A stretch of 20,286 bases of DNA from a virus: positions 1 through 20,286 of the IMG/VR virus record IMGVR_UViG_3300047560_002067; one strand, written 5' to 3'. Numbering within the stretch: position 1 is the first letter of the stretch; every line of letters begins with the position of its first letter. The notes beneath the pieces were generated by a model that worked only from the letters and a program-made list of their open reading frames with translations, made no database searches and had not been told where the DNA came from. The position numbers and the translations under genes are program-made. Of the stretch, positions 5,745 to 12,208 are shown one piece after another.

Positions 5745-6503
5745 TTAGGCGCGAGTCTTGTAACTGGATTTCATTTTCTCGATTTCCTCGTGATCGTACT
5801 TACGGGCAATATAATTTAACCCGTCCTGCGTAGGGATTGCACTGTCGATACATTCGCAAATCTGCATCACTTTGGAAAGTAGGTTAACTACCTTCTGGCC
5901 TTCCTCGCCGGACTGCAAAGTAGAAGAGGAAAGACTCAAGTTATATTTATGCAGGAAGAGATTATTGAAACACTTGTTACCCCAGGTTCGGGAAATGGAA
6001 ACCCATAGACGGTTTCCAGAAATGTCTTCCTTTGTGTCGAACTCGATATCACGCAGCTCGCCGTAAGTACCCAGACTGAAGCGCACCCGGCAGTGTGCAG
6101 ACGCAATCGACAGTGCGTAGTACTTGTCTGCGTGAAGTGACTGACTCTTGTCTCGATTGTCCAAATCCAAGTGGTGAATAAGACCGGCAGACTTAAGGGC
6201 CGGAATAGTATAATTATCCAGGACATGGTTACGCAGACTGTCCTTAATGAGATTGTTATAGCACTCGGAAATGGTTTCGAGATTGGCCCTGTAGACTTCA
6301 ATCTGCCCATTAAGGTAGGCAATCCGTTCACTTTCAGATTTCTTTAGGCGCGTCGAAACCCGAAGTGCCTTATCAGCGTGAATCTGGGCCTGTTCTTTTT
6401 TGGCAGTCTCCAGTTGCTTCTGGATCTGCTTCATGGACTCCAGGGCGAGTGCCTGTGCCGGAGTCAGTTCCAACTGCGTCATTTCTGCGAATGTAGTAAT
6501 CAT
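5745..6503 (-). CDS. Coiled-coil hypothetical protein (252 aa)
   Basis: The N-terminal 90 residues form a strongly predicted coiled coil (repeating Leu/Ile with KQLETAKKEQAQ and similar). The remaining about 160 residues look alpha/beta, with HCRVRFSLGTYGELRDIEF as the most structured piece, and end in a basic helix. The ATG at 6503 is preferred over an upstream GTG because CTTACCCATACACAC, the regional leader, sits immediately before it. This is the first and longest gene of leftward unit 3. Function is unknown; coiled-coil early phage proteins can bind host complexes or DNA ends, which is not shown here. Confidence 0.75.
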   Translation of the reverse strand: MITTFAEMTQLELTPAQALALESMKQIQKQLETAKKEQAQIHADKALRVSTRLKKSESERIAYLNGQIEVYRANLETISECYNNLIKDSLRNHVLDNYTIPALKSAGLIHHLDLDNRDKSQSLHADKYYALSIASAHCRVRFSLGTYGELRDIEFDTKEDISGNRLWVSISRTWGNKCFNNLFLHKYNLSLSSSTLQSGEEGQKVVNLLSKVMQICECIDSAIPTQDGLNYIARKYDHEEIEKMKSSYKTRA

Positions 6504-6539
6504 GTGTGTATGGGTAAGGACACACACACAAACCCTGGT

Positions 6540-6568
6540 AGTTTACTGCGTCAACACAAAAGTAAACT
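6540..6568. promoter_or_regulatory. Inverted repeat upstream of unit 3
   Basis: AGTTTACT at 6540-6547 and AGTAAACT at 6561-6568 are perfect inverted arms separated by 13 bp. The interval contains TTGACG on the minus strand, a possible -35 element for the gene starting at 6503, but no good -10 is found 17 bases on. It could be an operator for unit 3. The arms are too AT-rich for a convincing terminator. Confidence 0.4.
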
Positions 6569-6773
6569 ATTTATAGATTATTTTAAGGGCCGGTTTTTGC
6601 CTGGCAGCTAGGGGTACGATCTTCTCCTGTATCCAGTCTATAACTACATGGCGCGGTCTGCCGGTGTGCCTGTGCAGTGCGTCTACCAGGAGATCGTAAT
6701 CGTAAGCCAGGAGTCTAGAGCCAGGAGGCCCAGGCTTGCGTCTGGCAGCTCCATGCAGTGCGGGCGCACACAC
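6567..6773 (-). CDS. Small YDY-domain protein (about 68 aa), start uncertain
   Basis: The C-terminal about 50 residues contain LLAYDYDLLVDALH, then VVIDWIQEKIVPL. This aligns with YITYDYWGLVRVCER and AIEWVEYNILGL of the 102-aa protein just upstream, so the pair look like duplicated domains. The frame stays open to 7040, but the upstream part is low-complexity Arg/Gly/Thr sequence from the GTACC repeat tract and is probably not translated on its own. I place the start at a GTG at 6773, with low certainty. A -1 frameshift in the repeat tract would instead fuse it to the 102-aa protein. Confidence 0.45.
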   Translation of the reverse strand: MCAPALHGAARRKPGPPGSRLLAYDYDLLVDALHRHTGRPRHVVIDWIQEKIVPLAARQKPALKIIYK

Positions 6774-6796
6774 GTCATGCGGGCGTATGTATGCGT

Positions 6797-6910
6797 ACCT
6801 ACCTGTGCATACCTTAAGCCTACCTACCCGCCTACCTACCTCCGGCGTACCTTGCGTACCTTGCCTACCCCTTTGCCTACCTTGGGCCGTACCTTGCGTA
6901 CCCTGTGTAC
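6797..6910. repeat. GTACCTT / CTACC short-repeat tract
   Basis: The plus strand is an irregular microsatellite built of CTACC, GTACCTT and GCGTACCTTGC units. It lies over the end of the 102-aa gene and the beginning of the following frame. On the coding strand it produces the repetitive basic tail KVRRVRK-type sequence. Such tracts are prone to slippage, and its placement between two related domains is notable. Confidence 0.75.
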
Positions 6911-7144
6911 CTTTACGGTCTTCTCTGGATCTTCGTACCATACCTTGAACTGGCTTTCCTGCCCGTCGTTTAGACCAAGGATATTGTACTCTACCCATTC
7001 GATTGCGTCGTCTTGTTGGAAGTCGTACAGGCGTTCGCATACCCGCACCAGACCCCAGTAGTCATATGTGATGTACCCATCTCTGCGTACCTTGACGATG
7101 GCTTTATCAAAATGCTTCCGTGGTTCGATGCGGATATACGACAT
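6836..7144 (-). CDS. Small YDY-domain protein with repetitive basic tail (102 aa)
   Basis: Residues 1-75 form a compact domain beginning MSYIRIEPRKHFDKA, with YITYDYWGLVRVCER at about 24-38 and DDAIEWVEYNI at about 44-54. Residues 78-102 are a low-complexity Val/Arg/Lys tail encoded by the GTACCTT repeat tract, which may be an incidental extension. It starts 13 bases after the stop of the methyltransferase gene. No family is recognised. Its relative at 6567-6773 supports a real, duplicated domain. Confidence 0.65.
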   Translation of the reverse strand: MSYIRIEPRKHFDKAIVKVRRDGYITYDYWGLVRVCERLYDFQQDDAIEWVEYNILGLNDGQESQFKVWYEDPEKTVKVHRVRKVRPKVGKGVGKVRKVRRR

Positions 7145-7157
7145 ACCCCATACATAC

Positions 7158-8765
7158 CTACCCCTGCTTCTTGTTCAACTCGGTAACCAAGTCGTCCACC
7201 ATTTGGATGCGTCTACCGATCCAGTGCATACAGTTCGTAGCCATGCTATTGCCGATGGCCTTGTACCTGTGACCGTCTGGGGCTGGCTTACCGTTCCAAG
7301 GGATGTCAGTCCATCCCTTCGGAAACCCTTGCAGGGCTTCGCATTCGGAAGGCAGCAACCGGCGTACCGCCATAGGCGTGGCGATGTGCGGAATCTGGTC
7401 ACCCATAGAAGCCTTCAGCGTCGTGGTAGTCTCGGCATTAGGTTCTGCACCGGCATCCCTGCGAAGGTTGCCAGGCTGGAAGGAGATGCACTCCTGCATC
7501 ACCGCTGGCGCACCGTGACCACCGGCCGTGCGTAAGGGGCAGTGGATATCCCCAGTCAACGCTTGGTTGTACAGGTCAACGCCTTGGATGTTCTGGACGA
7601 ACGGAACATTACCACCGCCCGTGCCGAACCGTGCTGCCACAGTGGGGGCGACATCATGCGGGCCGGTGACACGGCTGTCGTTCGGATGGTTCTCATAGAC
7701 CACCTGTTGAGGCGTGGCAACGAACTGGTCTTGCGTGGCAGCTACAGTGAAGGTCTTGTCTTCATAGTGCAACATACCCGTACCGCCACGCTCGGTGGGC
7801 CTAACCTCGCCACCTTTAGCACCAGAGTACTCGCCACCGCATCGCACCTTGAAGGCGATGGGAGGCTGTACAGCATGAGGGCCACGGGCAACCAGAGCAG
7901 GAACAGAGTCCGAATGTTGGATAAGCGGGTCGAACTTTGCGTTAATTCCTTGCGAGTAGGCAGCACGATCTAGGACTACAGGCCGTGGGTCTACTCCTCC
8001 GGCATCTCCTCCGTCGAGTCCTGCTCCATCTCCAGGTCCTGTGGCGACGAGGTTATAATGCTCATCTCCTGCTGGGCCTCCGGTTCCTTTGTGCCACTTT
8101 CGGGTGACCGTACCAGAGATTCCATCTGGTCGGCAGTTAATCCGGCTTGCGCCATCAACGCCTGTAGCAGAAGGGGGGGGAGTTCCTTTCCACGCATGAG
8201 GCTTCGTCGTAGAACCCCCGAAGCTGCCCGGGCCGTCAAGTAATACCGCTGCGGAATGTCGCCAGTCTCCAGAACTGCAGCCAACGAGGAAAACTCTGCG
8301 CCGTCGCTGGGGAAGGCCGTAGAACTGTGAGTCCAGCACTCGGTAGCAGAACCCATAGCCGCAGTCAGCCAACGCTGTGAGGAGGGACGAAAAGTCTGAT
8401 CCAGACTTCGATGACAGAAGTCCTGGGACATTCTCGTACACCAGCCACTTCGGCTTAAGTCGTTTAACAAGTCCGAAATAGATGAGGGATAGGTTACCAC
8501 GTGGGTCATCCATTCCTTCTCGCATACCGGCAACTGAGAATGCTTGGCAGGGTGGGCCTCCGACCAGAACATCAACTGTTCCTGGTTCGATTGGCCAGTC
8601 TTTGTAGTTTTCGAGGTTTCCATAATTAGGTACGTTGGGGAAGCGGGTTTTCAGCACCTCGCACGGGAACGGCTCGATTTCTGCGAACCCAACCGGAGTC
8701 CAACCAAGGGACTCCCAGGCCACAGATGCAGCTTCAATCCCAGAGCATACTGAAAGGTATCGCAT
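7158..8765 (-). CDS. dcm: C5 cytosine DNA methyltransferase (535 aa)
   Basis: Transfers a methyl group from S-adenosylmethionine to carbon 5 of cytosine in DNA. Motif I (LSVCSGIEAAS) is at 4-14. Motif IV, GGPPCQAFSV with catalytic Cys73, is at 69-78. Motif VI (YENVPG) is at 110-115, motif VIII (PQRRRRVFLV) at 152-161, and motif X (AIGNSMATNC) near 503-512. About 320 residues between motifs VIII and X form a long Gly-rich target-recognition part, longer than in bacterial enzymes but usual in phage relatives. The ATG overlaps the upstream stop (TAATG), with AAGGAGA just before it. No partner endonuclease is visible, so it probably shields phage DNA. A second conserved protein is encoded out of frame at 7991-8356. 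Confidence 0.93.
   Translation of the reverse strand: MRYLSVCSGIEAASVAWESLGWTPVGFAEIEPFPCEVLKTRFPNVPNYGNLENYKDWPIEPGTVDVLVGGPPCQAFSVAGMREGMDDPRGNLSLIYFGLVKRLKPKWLVYENVPGLLSSKSGSDFSSLLTALADCGYGFCYRVLDSQFYGLPQRRRRVFLVGCSSGDWRHSAAVLLDGPGSFGGSTTKPHAWKGTPPPSATGVDGASRINCRPDGISGTVTRKWHKGTGGPAGDEHYNLVATGPGDGAGLDGGDAGGVDPRPVVLDRAAYSQGINAKFDPLIQHSDSVPALVARGPHAVQPPIAFKVRCGGEYSGAKGGEVRPTERGGTGMLHYEDKTFTVAATQDQFVATPQQVVYENHPNDSRVTGPHDVAPTVAARFGTGGGNVPFVQNIQGVDLYNQALTGDIHCPLRTAGGHGAPAVMQECISFQPGNLRRDAGAEPNAETTTTLKASMGDQIPHIATPMAVRRLLPSECEALQGFPKGWTDIPWNGKPAPDGHRYKAIGNSMATNCMHWIGRRIQMVDDLVTELNKKQG
7991..8356 (-). CDS. Overlapping phage protein encoded inside dcm (about 121 aa)
   Basis: On the same strand as dcm but in a different frame, an open frame contains SLAAVLETGDIPQRYYLTA followed by a Gly-Val-Leu-Arg-Arg and RGKELPPLL segment. 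From memory this matches a conserved phage family (SLSxxLETGDVPQRYYLS, GILRRAEKRGK) usually encoded beside phage cytosine methyltransferases. The ATG at 8356 (MGSATECW) is the most likely start. The frame is open to 8623, but that extension looks like a shadow of motif IV. The C-terminus is acidic. The function of the family is unknown to me. Translation has not been shown, and part of the similarity could arise because the methyltransferase frame is itself conserved here. Confidence 0.5.
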   Translation of the reverse strand: MGSATECWTHSSTAFPSDGAEFSSLAAVLETGDIPQRYYLTARAASGVLRRSLMRGKELPPLLLQALMAQAGLTADQMESLVRSPESGTKEPEAQQEMSIITSSPQDLEMEQDSTEEMPEE

Positions 8766-8998
8766 TAGACGATGTTCTCCTTTTCCATCTTCTTCTGGAA
8801 GGAGCGCCACTTCTTGATCGTGGCTTGCATCTTGTCAGAAGCCCTGCCGGAACAGGCTTGTTCAAACTCGCTCAAGAGTTTCTTCATGGTCTCGATACGC
8901 TTCTCAAGGATGAGGCGTTCCTCGCATTGGATTTGGATTTCCATTTCGAGTTCTTCGTTGGTGGCTTCTAAGGAAAGGATATAGTCTTCGTTGCTCAC
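8765..8998 (-). CDS. Coiled-coil hypothetical protein (77 aa)
   Basis: Begins at a GTG overlapping the upstream stop as GTGA (protein starts with Ser-Asn-Glu-Asp after the initiator). A frame reaching 9073 is also open but overlaps the 124-aa gene. Residues 8-45 are a coiled coil rich in Glu and Leu, followed by a basic helix (MQATIKKWRSFQKKMEKE). The stop overlaps the dcm start (TAATG), so the two are probably translated together. Role unknown; a methyltransferase-associated helper is possible from context only. Confidence 0.7.
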   Translation of the reverse strand: MSNEDYILSLEATNEELEMEIQIQCEERLILEKRIETMKKLLSEFEQACSGRASDKMQATIKKWRSFQKKMEKENIV

Positions 8999-9369
8999 TT
9001 GGTCAGACCAAGGACGGACTGAAGGTAGCGGGTGCGGAACGCAGCTACGTCCTCGCCAATCTCCGGCTCGCACTTCACGTCGTTGATGTTCGCGCCATAG
9101 ACCTTGACGGCTTCAGCGATGGACTCCCAGAGTTTGTCGTACTTGCGGTACATCATAACCTTCTGGGATAGGGTGATACCCTTGGCACTGGTCTTCGGGT
9201 CACGACAGGCGAACGCCAGCGAACGGAGGGTCGTCCAGGTCAGAGCCTTGACCACCTCGTCGGTGACTGCGTCGTGGAGGCGTTGAGCCGGACGCTTGTT
9301 GAGATCGAAGAACTCGACCACCTCTGCGATGGTCTGGGGCTTCTGCTTGGTATTGGTTTCGGGAGGCAT
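8995..9369 (-). CDS. Hypothetical protein (124 aa)
   Basis: Unrecognised, mainly helical protein of average composition (TIAEVVEFFDLNKRPAQRLHDAVTDE at about 13-38, then Lys/Arg-containing helices). No Cys or membrane features. The ATG follows the stop of the 109-aa gene by one base (TAATATG). Its own stop overlaps the GTG of the coiled-coil gene. The tight packing indicates one leftward operon leading into dcm. Confidence 0.75.
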   Translation of the reverse strand: MPPETNTKQKPQTIAEVVEFFDLNKRPAQRLHDAVTDEVVKALTWTTLRSLAFACRDPKTSAKGITLSQKVMMYRKYDKLWESIAEAVKVYGANINDVKCEPEIGEDVAAFRTRYLQSVLGLTK

Positions 9370-9370
9370 A

Positions 9371-9700
9371 TTATTTGGTAGGGGGGAATTGGTTGAAGAG
9401 AGGGTGGGTTTCGTTGAAGACGATTTTGCCGTCCTCGTCGGTGTATGCGTAGGGAATATTATATTCGCTGCTCAAATCGGTCTGGATGTCAGAGTCGCCG
9501 TCGGGATAGGTGTAGATGCTCACAGGACGCACATACCATTCGTGAGCCACGATCTTCGGAAACAGCCCCTTCTTGTTGATGCGTTCGATGAACGCAGCTG
9601 GGGTGCGCTGAATGCTGACGACCTGGCTGTGGCAGTTAGGGACATCTACAGCCCGGATGTTTAGCACACAGGCGTAGTGGGTTTTTTCTTTGATGCTCAT
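9371..9700 (-). CDS. Hypothetical protein (109 aa)
   Basis: Begins at the ATG at 9700 (MSIKEKTHYA); an in-frame upstream start at 9724 has no better support. Predicted alpha/beta with aromatic residues (EWYVRPVSIYTYPDGD). The acidic C-terminal half contains YTDEDGKIVFNETHPLFNQF. No family is recognised. About 70 bases separate it from the HTH gene; that gap contains a minus-strand TTGACT but no clear -10. Confidence 0.68.
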   Translation of the reverse strand: MSIKEKTHYACVLNIRAVDVPNCHSQVVSIQRTPAAFIERINKKGLFPKIVAHEWYVRPVSIYTYPDGDSDIQTDLSSEYNIPYAYTDEDGKIVFNETHPLFNQFPPTK

Positions 9701-9767
9701 AGGAAGGACTGCCAGTGATGGCAAAGCCCCTTCCTTCAGTCAACGCAAAAATAACTCTTTTGTATTT

Positions 9768-10244
9768 TTATTCCGGCTTGGGCGGGTCAATAGGCTCGGC
9801 ATCGATAATCAAACCCTTGGTATCCAGCAGTTTATTGATGTCGTCCGCAGAGATACGCAACTCTGCCTTGATGTTCACACTTGGCGTGGGATCGACCAAC
9901 TTCTCCAACTTGTCGATGGCGATGGCGGTGGAGAGCATCAGTTGACCAAGGGGGATGCCATCCACTTCCTGCTCCAACCGTTCGGTAGCCTTGCCGACGA
10001 ACGATGCCAGGCGGTGTGCGGTCTTGCGCTTGAACGCCAGGACATCGAGTTGTCCTGTATCCTGTAAGTTATTACGAATCTCTGTGACTACCTTCGGTTC
10101 GACAGCCGTCATCTTGGCTGTGTCGGATGGTGCAGTGCCTTGCTTGAGGAGCTGCTCGATACGCTTCACTGTGTGCTTGGGCAACTTCTTGCCGGCCTCC
10201 GGGTTCGTGCCATCCAATCGTTCAAACTTTGGGTCTGTATCCAT
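9768..10244 (-). CDS. HTH-domain phage protein (158 aa)
   Basis: Residues 24-64 (KKLPKHTVKRIEQLLKQG, then APSDTAKMTAVEPKVVTEIR) fit a helix-turn-helix. The central part (about 78-118) has the pattern HRLASFVGKATERLEQEVD followed by LMLSTAIAIDKLEKL. I recall this helical pattern in small phage HTH proteins often encoded near terminase genes. The tail is acidic and Pro-rich. The ATG at 10244 is preferred to an in-frame start at 10259, because a promoter-like TATATT ends only seven bases before it, which would give a nearly leaderless transcript. It is the first gene of the leftward unit containing dcm. DNA binding, possibly transcriptional or packaging-related, is inference. Confidence 0.7.
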   Translation of the reverse strand: MDTDPKFERLDGTNPEAGKKLPKHTVKRIEQLLKQGTAPSDTAKMTAVEPKVVTEIRNNLQDTGQLDVLAFKRKTAHRLASFVGKATERLEQEVDGIPLGQLMLSTAIAIDKLEKLVDPTPSVNIKAELRISADDINKLLDTKGLIIDAEPIDPPKPE

Positions 10245-10296
10245 TAAGTAAATATACACAGTTGACCCGGTTAATCAAGGAGGGTAACCCAATAGT
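10245..10296. promoter_or_regulatory. Divergent promoter region
   Basis: The 52 bases between the diverging genes hold, on the minus strand, TTGATT, 16 bases and TATATT, a good sigma70-type match. Its -10 ends seven bases before the leftward ATG, implying a leaderless or very short-leader mRNA. On the plus strand TTGACC lies at 10262-10267, and AAGGAGG, the clearest Shine-Dalgarno-like site in the window, precedes the rightward ATG by about 13 bases. Confidence 0.55.
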
Positions 10297-10734
10297 ATGT
10301 TGTTCCACATCAAGATCGAGCCACCGCCCACCCATCAAGCAGCTCTGCGTATCCTCAAGACCAAGGATGGTCGGCAGTTTATCGGCAAGATGGCTAAGTC
10401 ATCCGCAAAGAAATGGAGCGTTGAGGCTACCAGTATGATGAAGCAGTTGGCGCAGGAAGCCAAGGTCACCCCCCTTGACGAGCCTTGCCAGGTAGGTATA
10501 GTGTTCATCTATCCCCATACCAAGGAGAGTAAGAAGACTGCCGACAAGACCGGGGCTGATGTGGTATCAAAGTCCACCCGCCCAGACCTGGACAACCTAG
10601 CCAAGTCCGTGCTGGACTGCCTTGTTGACTCTGGCTGGCTGAAGGACGACGGGCTTATCGTCGAACTGGTTCTGCGTAAGGGTCACGGAGAACAGCCGAT
10701 GGTTATTGTTGACATTACTCCTTACACCGAATAG
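10297..10734 (+). CDS. rusA: RusA-like Holliday junction resolvase (145 aa)
   Basis: RusA proteins are dimeric endonucleases that cut four-way DNA junctions. The signature RPDLDNLAKSVLD at 95-107 carries the metal-binding Asp97, Asp99 and the family Asn100, with Lys103. DD at 117-118 and a Lys at 128 match the remaining conserved acids and basic residue. Length is typical (about 120-150). It is the first gene of the rightward operon, directly after the divergent promoter and an AAGGAGG site. Together with the nuclease and Rad52-like protein downstream it completes a phage recombination set. Confidence 0.9.
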   Translation: MLFHIKIEPPPTHQAALRILKTKDGRQFIGKMAKSSAKKWSVEATSMMKQLAQEAKVTPLDEPCQVGIVFIYPHTKESKKTADKTGADVVSKSTRPDLDNLAKSVLDCLVDSGWLKDDGLIVELVLRKGHGEQPMVIVDITPYTE

Positions 10735-10751
10735 CCCACTTGTCCTCACCT

Positions 10752-11555
10752 ATGAGCAACACATCCCAAATCATCCACGATCTGTCCTTCGCAGATTACA
10801 AGAAGAACCCCGGCGTGAATGCGTCCTTCCTCAAGAAGTTCGCCGTCTCGCCCCTGTACGCCAAGACCGACACGTTTGAGTCTTCGGCTGCCACCGACCT
10901 CGGCAACTACGTCCACGCCCTGCTGATTGACCGTGGCACGTTGGACAACTTCGCCTGTCTCCCGACCACGGGTGAAGGTAGCAAGACGGCTCGCGCCAAG
11001 TGGCGTGAAGAACATCCCGATGGTGTCCTCCTCTCTCCGGCACAGATGGAGCAGGGCAAGGCAACCGCACAGTCGCTGGCTAACTATCCGTACTACGACG
11101 AGCTGCTTAAGCGTGGCAAGGTGGACACGGAAGTTACCATCTTCGTCAAGCATCCCAAGTACGGCTTCCCTATGAAGGCTCGTATCGACATCCTGGTTAC
11201 CGATGGCGACAGGATGTGGCTGGGCGACGTGAAGACCTACGGCAAGGCTCTGACCAAGAAGTCCCTGTTTTGGGATATCCGTGACCGGGGTTACGACATT
11301 CAACTCGCTCACTATCGTCGCTGTCTCCAGATCGCCCTCAACCGTTCCCCGGAAGAGATGGCGTTGTACTTCGGTGAAACGGAAACGGCTGCTCATGACA
11401 GTTGCAAGGTCACCTTGGACGAAGGCTGGCTCGCCCACGCTGAGATGCGTCTGGACGAGTACTACCGCATCTACAACGACTGCTATGAGTCCGATGTGTA
11501 TCCAGGCTTCAACTTCGGCAAGCCGTTGACCCTTACCCTAGGCGACACGGTCTAA
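10752..11555 (+). CDS. RecE-like PD-(D/E)XK exonuclease (267 aa)
   Basis: Resembles the nuclease domain of exonuclease VIII (RecE), which resects double-strand ends to leave 3' tails. LGNYVHALLID at 50-60 provides the family His. Glu127 lies ahead of RIDILVTDG, with Asp146. LGDVK at 157-161 gives Asp159 and Lys161. GYDIQLAHY at 180-188 is the Gln/Tyr motif. I start at ATG 10752 rather than a TTG twelve bases earlier. The leader CACTTGTCCTCACCT has no Shine-Dalgarno site. The gene pairs functionally with the Rad52-like annealing protein at 13936, as in RecE/RecT systems. Confidence 0.88.
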   Translation: MSNTSQIIHDLSFADYKKNPGVNASFLKKFAVSPLYAKTDTFESSAATDLGNYVHALLIDRGTLDNFACLPTTGEGSKTARAKWREEHPDGVLLSPAQMEQGKATAQSLANYPYYDELLKRGKVDTEVTIFVKHPKYGFPMKARIDILVTDGDRMWLGDVKTYGKALTKKSLFWDIRDRGYDIQLAHYRRCLQIALNRSPEEMALYFGETETAAHDSCKVTLDEGWLAHAEMRLDEYYRIYNDCYESDVYPGFNFGKPLTLTLGDTV

Positions 11556-11560
11556 AGCAT

Positions 11561-12208
11561 ATGACGCACGGCACTTGGATTCCCAAGGCCGTATTGGAAC
11601 GGGTGGACATTCCTTTGTCTGCCCGTGTCCTTTACGGACTAATCGATGCCTTGGATGGCGACGAGGGATGCTACGCTTCCAACGGGTGGATCGCCACGAA
11701 CTTGGCGCTGACTCCACGGCAAGTCCAGAACCTCCTCAAGACCCTTATCGATAACGGGCTTGTGGTACGCCTGGAAGTGGACGGCAAACGCATCCTGCGG
11801 ACGGTGGAGAAACAGGCACTCGTAGCCCTCAAGGGGGATGCAGCCAATTTCATACCCCCCACGAAATCCGTTTCACGCCCCCCACGAAATAGACTTCATA
11901 CAGATAGTACAGAGGATAAGACAGAGGATAACAATAACCCCTTACCCCTTCCTCACAGTCCTATGTTCCGTAGGGTCTGGGACGAGTGGGTGAAGTATAG
12001 GCGAGCGTCCAAGAAGGCTTTGTCTGCCTTCGCCCAGCAAAAGCAGCTGGCTATGCTTGGCGCGTTGACGGAGGCTGAAGCCATCGAGTGCATCAACCGA
12101 TCCATCGCCAACGACTGGCAGGGTCTGTTCCCGGAGAAGAAGCCTGGACACAATAGTAAATCTTTTTCCAAAATCTTAACCAAGGATGACCACGCCAATG
12201 GATTCTGA
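11561..12208 (+). CDS. Winged-helix replication initiation protein (215 aa)
   Basis: Residues 15-80 form a winged helix: ALTPRQVQNLLKTLIDNGLV is the recognition part, followed by a wing strand (VDGKRILRTV). After a Pro/Thr-rich linker (about 98-135), the C-terminal domain contains RVWDEWVKYRR and NRSIANDWQGLFPE, a pattern typical of phage replication initiators (lambda O and DnaD-like organisers) that recruit the helicase loader. The next gene is a DnaC-like loader, supporting that role. The linker DNA carries two sets of direct repeats that may be the origin. The gene starts five bases after the nuclease stop without a Shine-Dalgarno site. Confidence 0.82.
   Translation: MTHGTWIPKAVLERVDIPLSARVLYGLIDALDGDEGCYASNGWIATNLALTPRQVQNLLKTLIDNGLVVRLEVDGKRILRTVEKQALVALKGDAANFIPPTKSVSRPPRNRLHTDSTEDKTEDNNNPLPLPHSPMFRRVWDEWVKYRRASKKALSAFAQQKQLAMLGALTEAEAIECINRSIANDWQGLFPEKKPGHNSKSFSKILTKDDHANGF
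11855..11931 (+). repeat. Direct repeats inside the initiator gene, candidate replication origin
   Basis: CCCCCCACGAAAT occurs at 11855-11867 and again at 11878-11890 (23-bp period). It is followed by ACAGAGGATAA at 11909-11919 and 11921-11931 (12-bp period). AT-rich bases lie between and after. Iterons next to an AT-rich stretch within the initiator gene is the lambdoid ori arrangement; here the repeats also fall in the non-conserved linker. Confidence 0.5.

Noticed and set aside
8357-8623. N-terminal extension of the overlapping frame to an upstream ATG (210 aa)
   Set aside because: The extra residues do not match the recalled family and look like a frame-shifted reading of dcm motif IV; the ATG at 8356 is a better start.
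10746-11438. Minus-strand open frame (230 codons)
   Set aside because: Antisense to the RecE-like nuclease, whose catalytic motifs are clear; no supporting start context.
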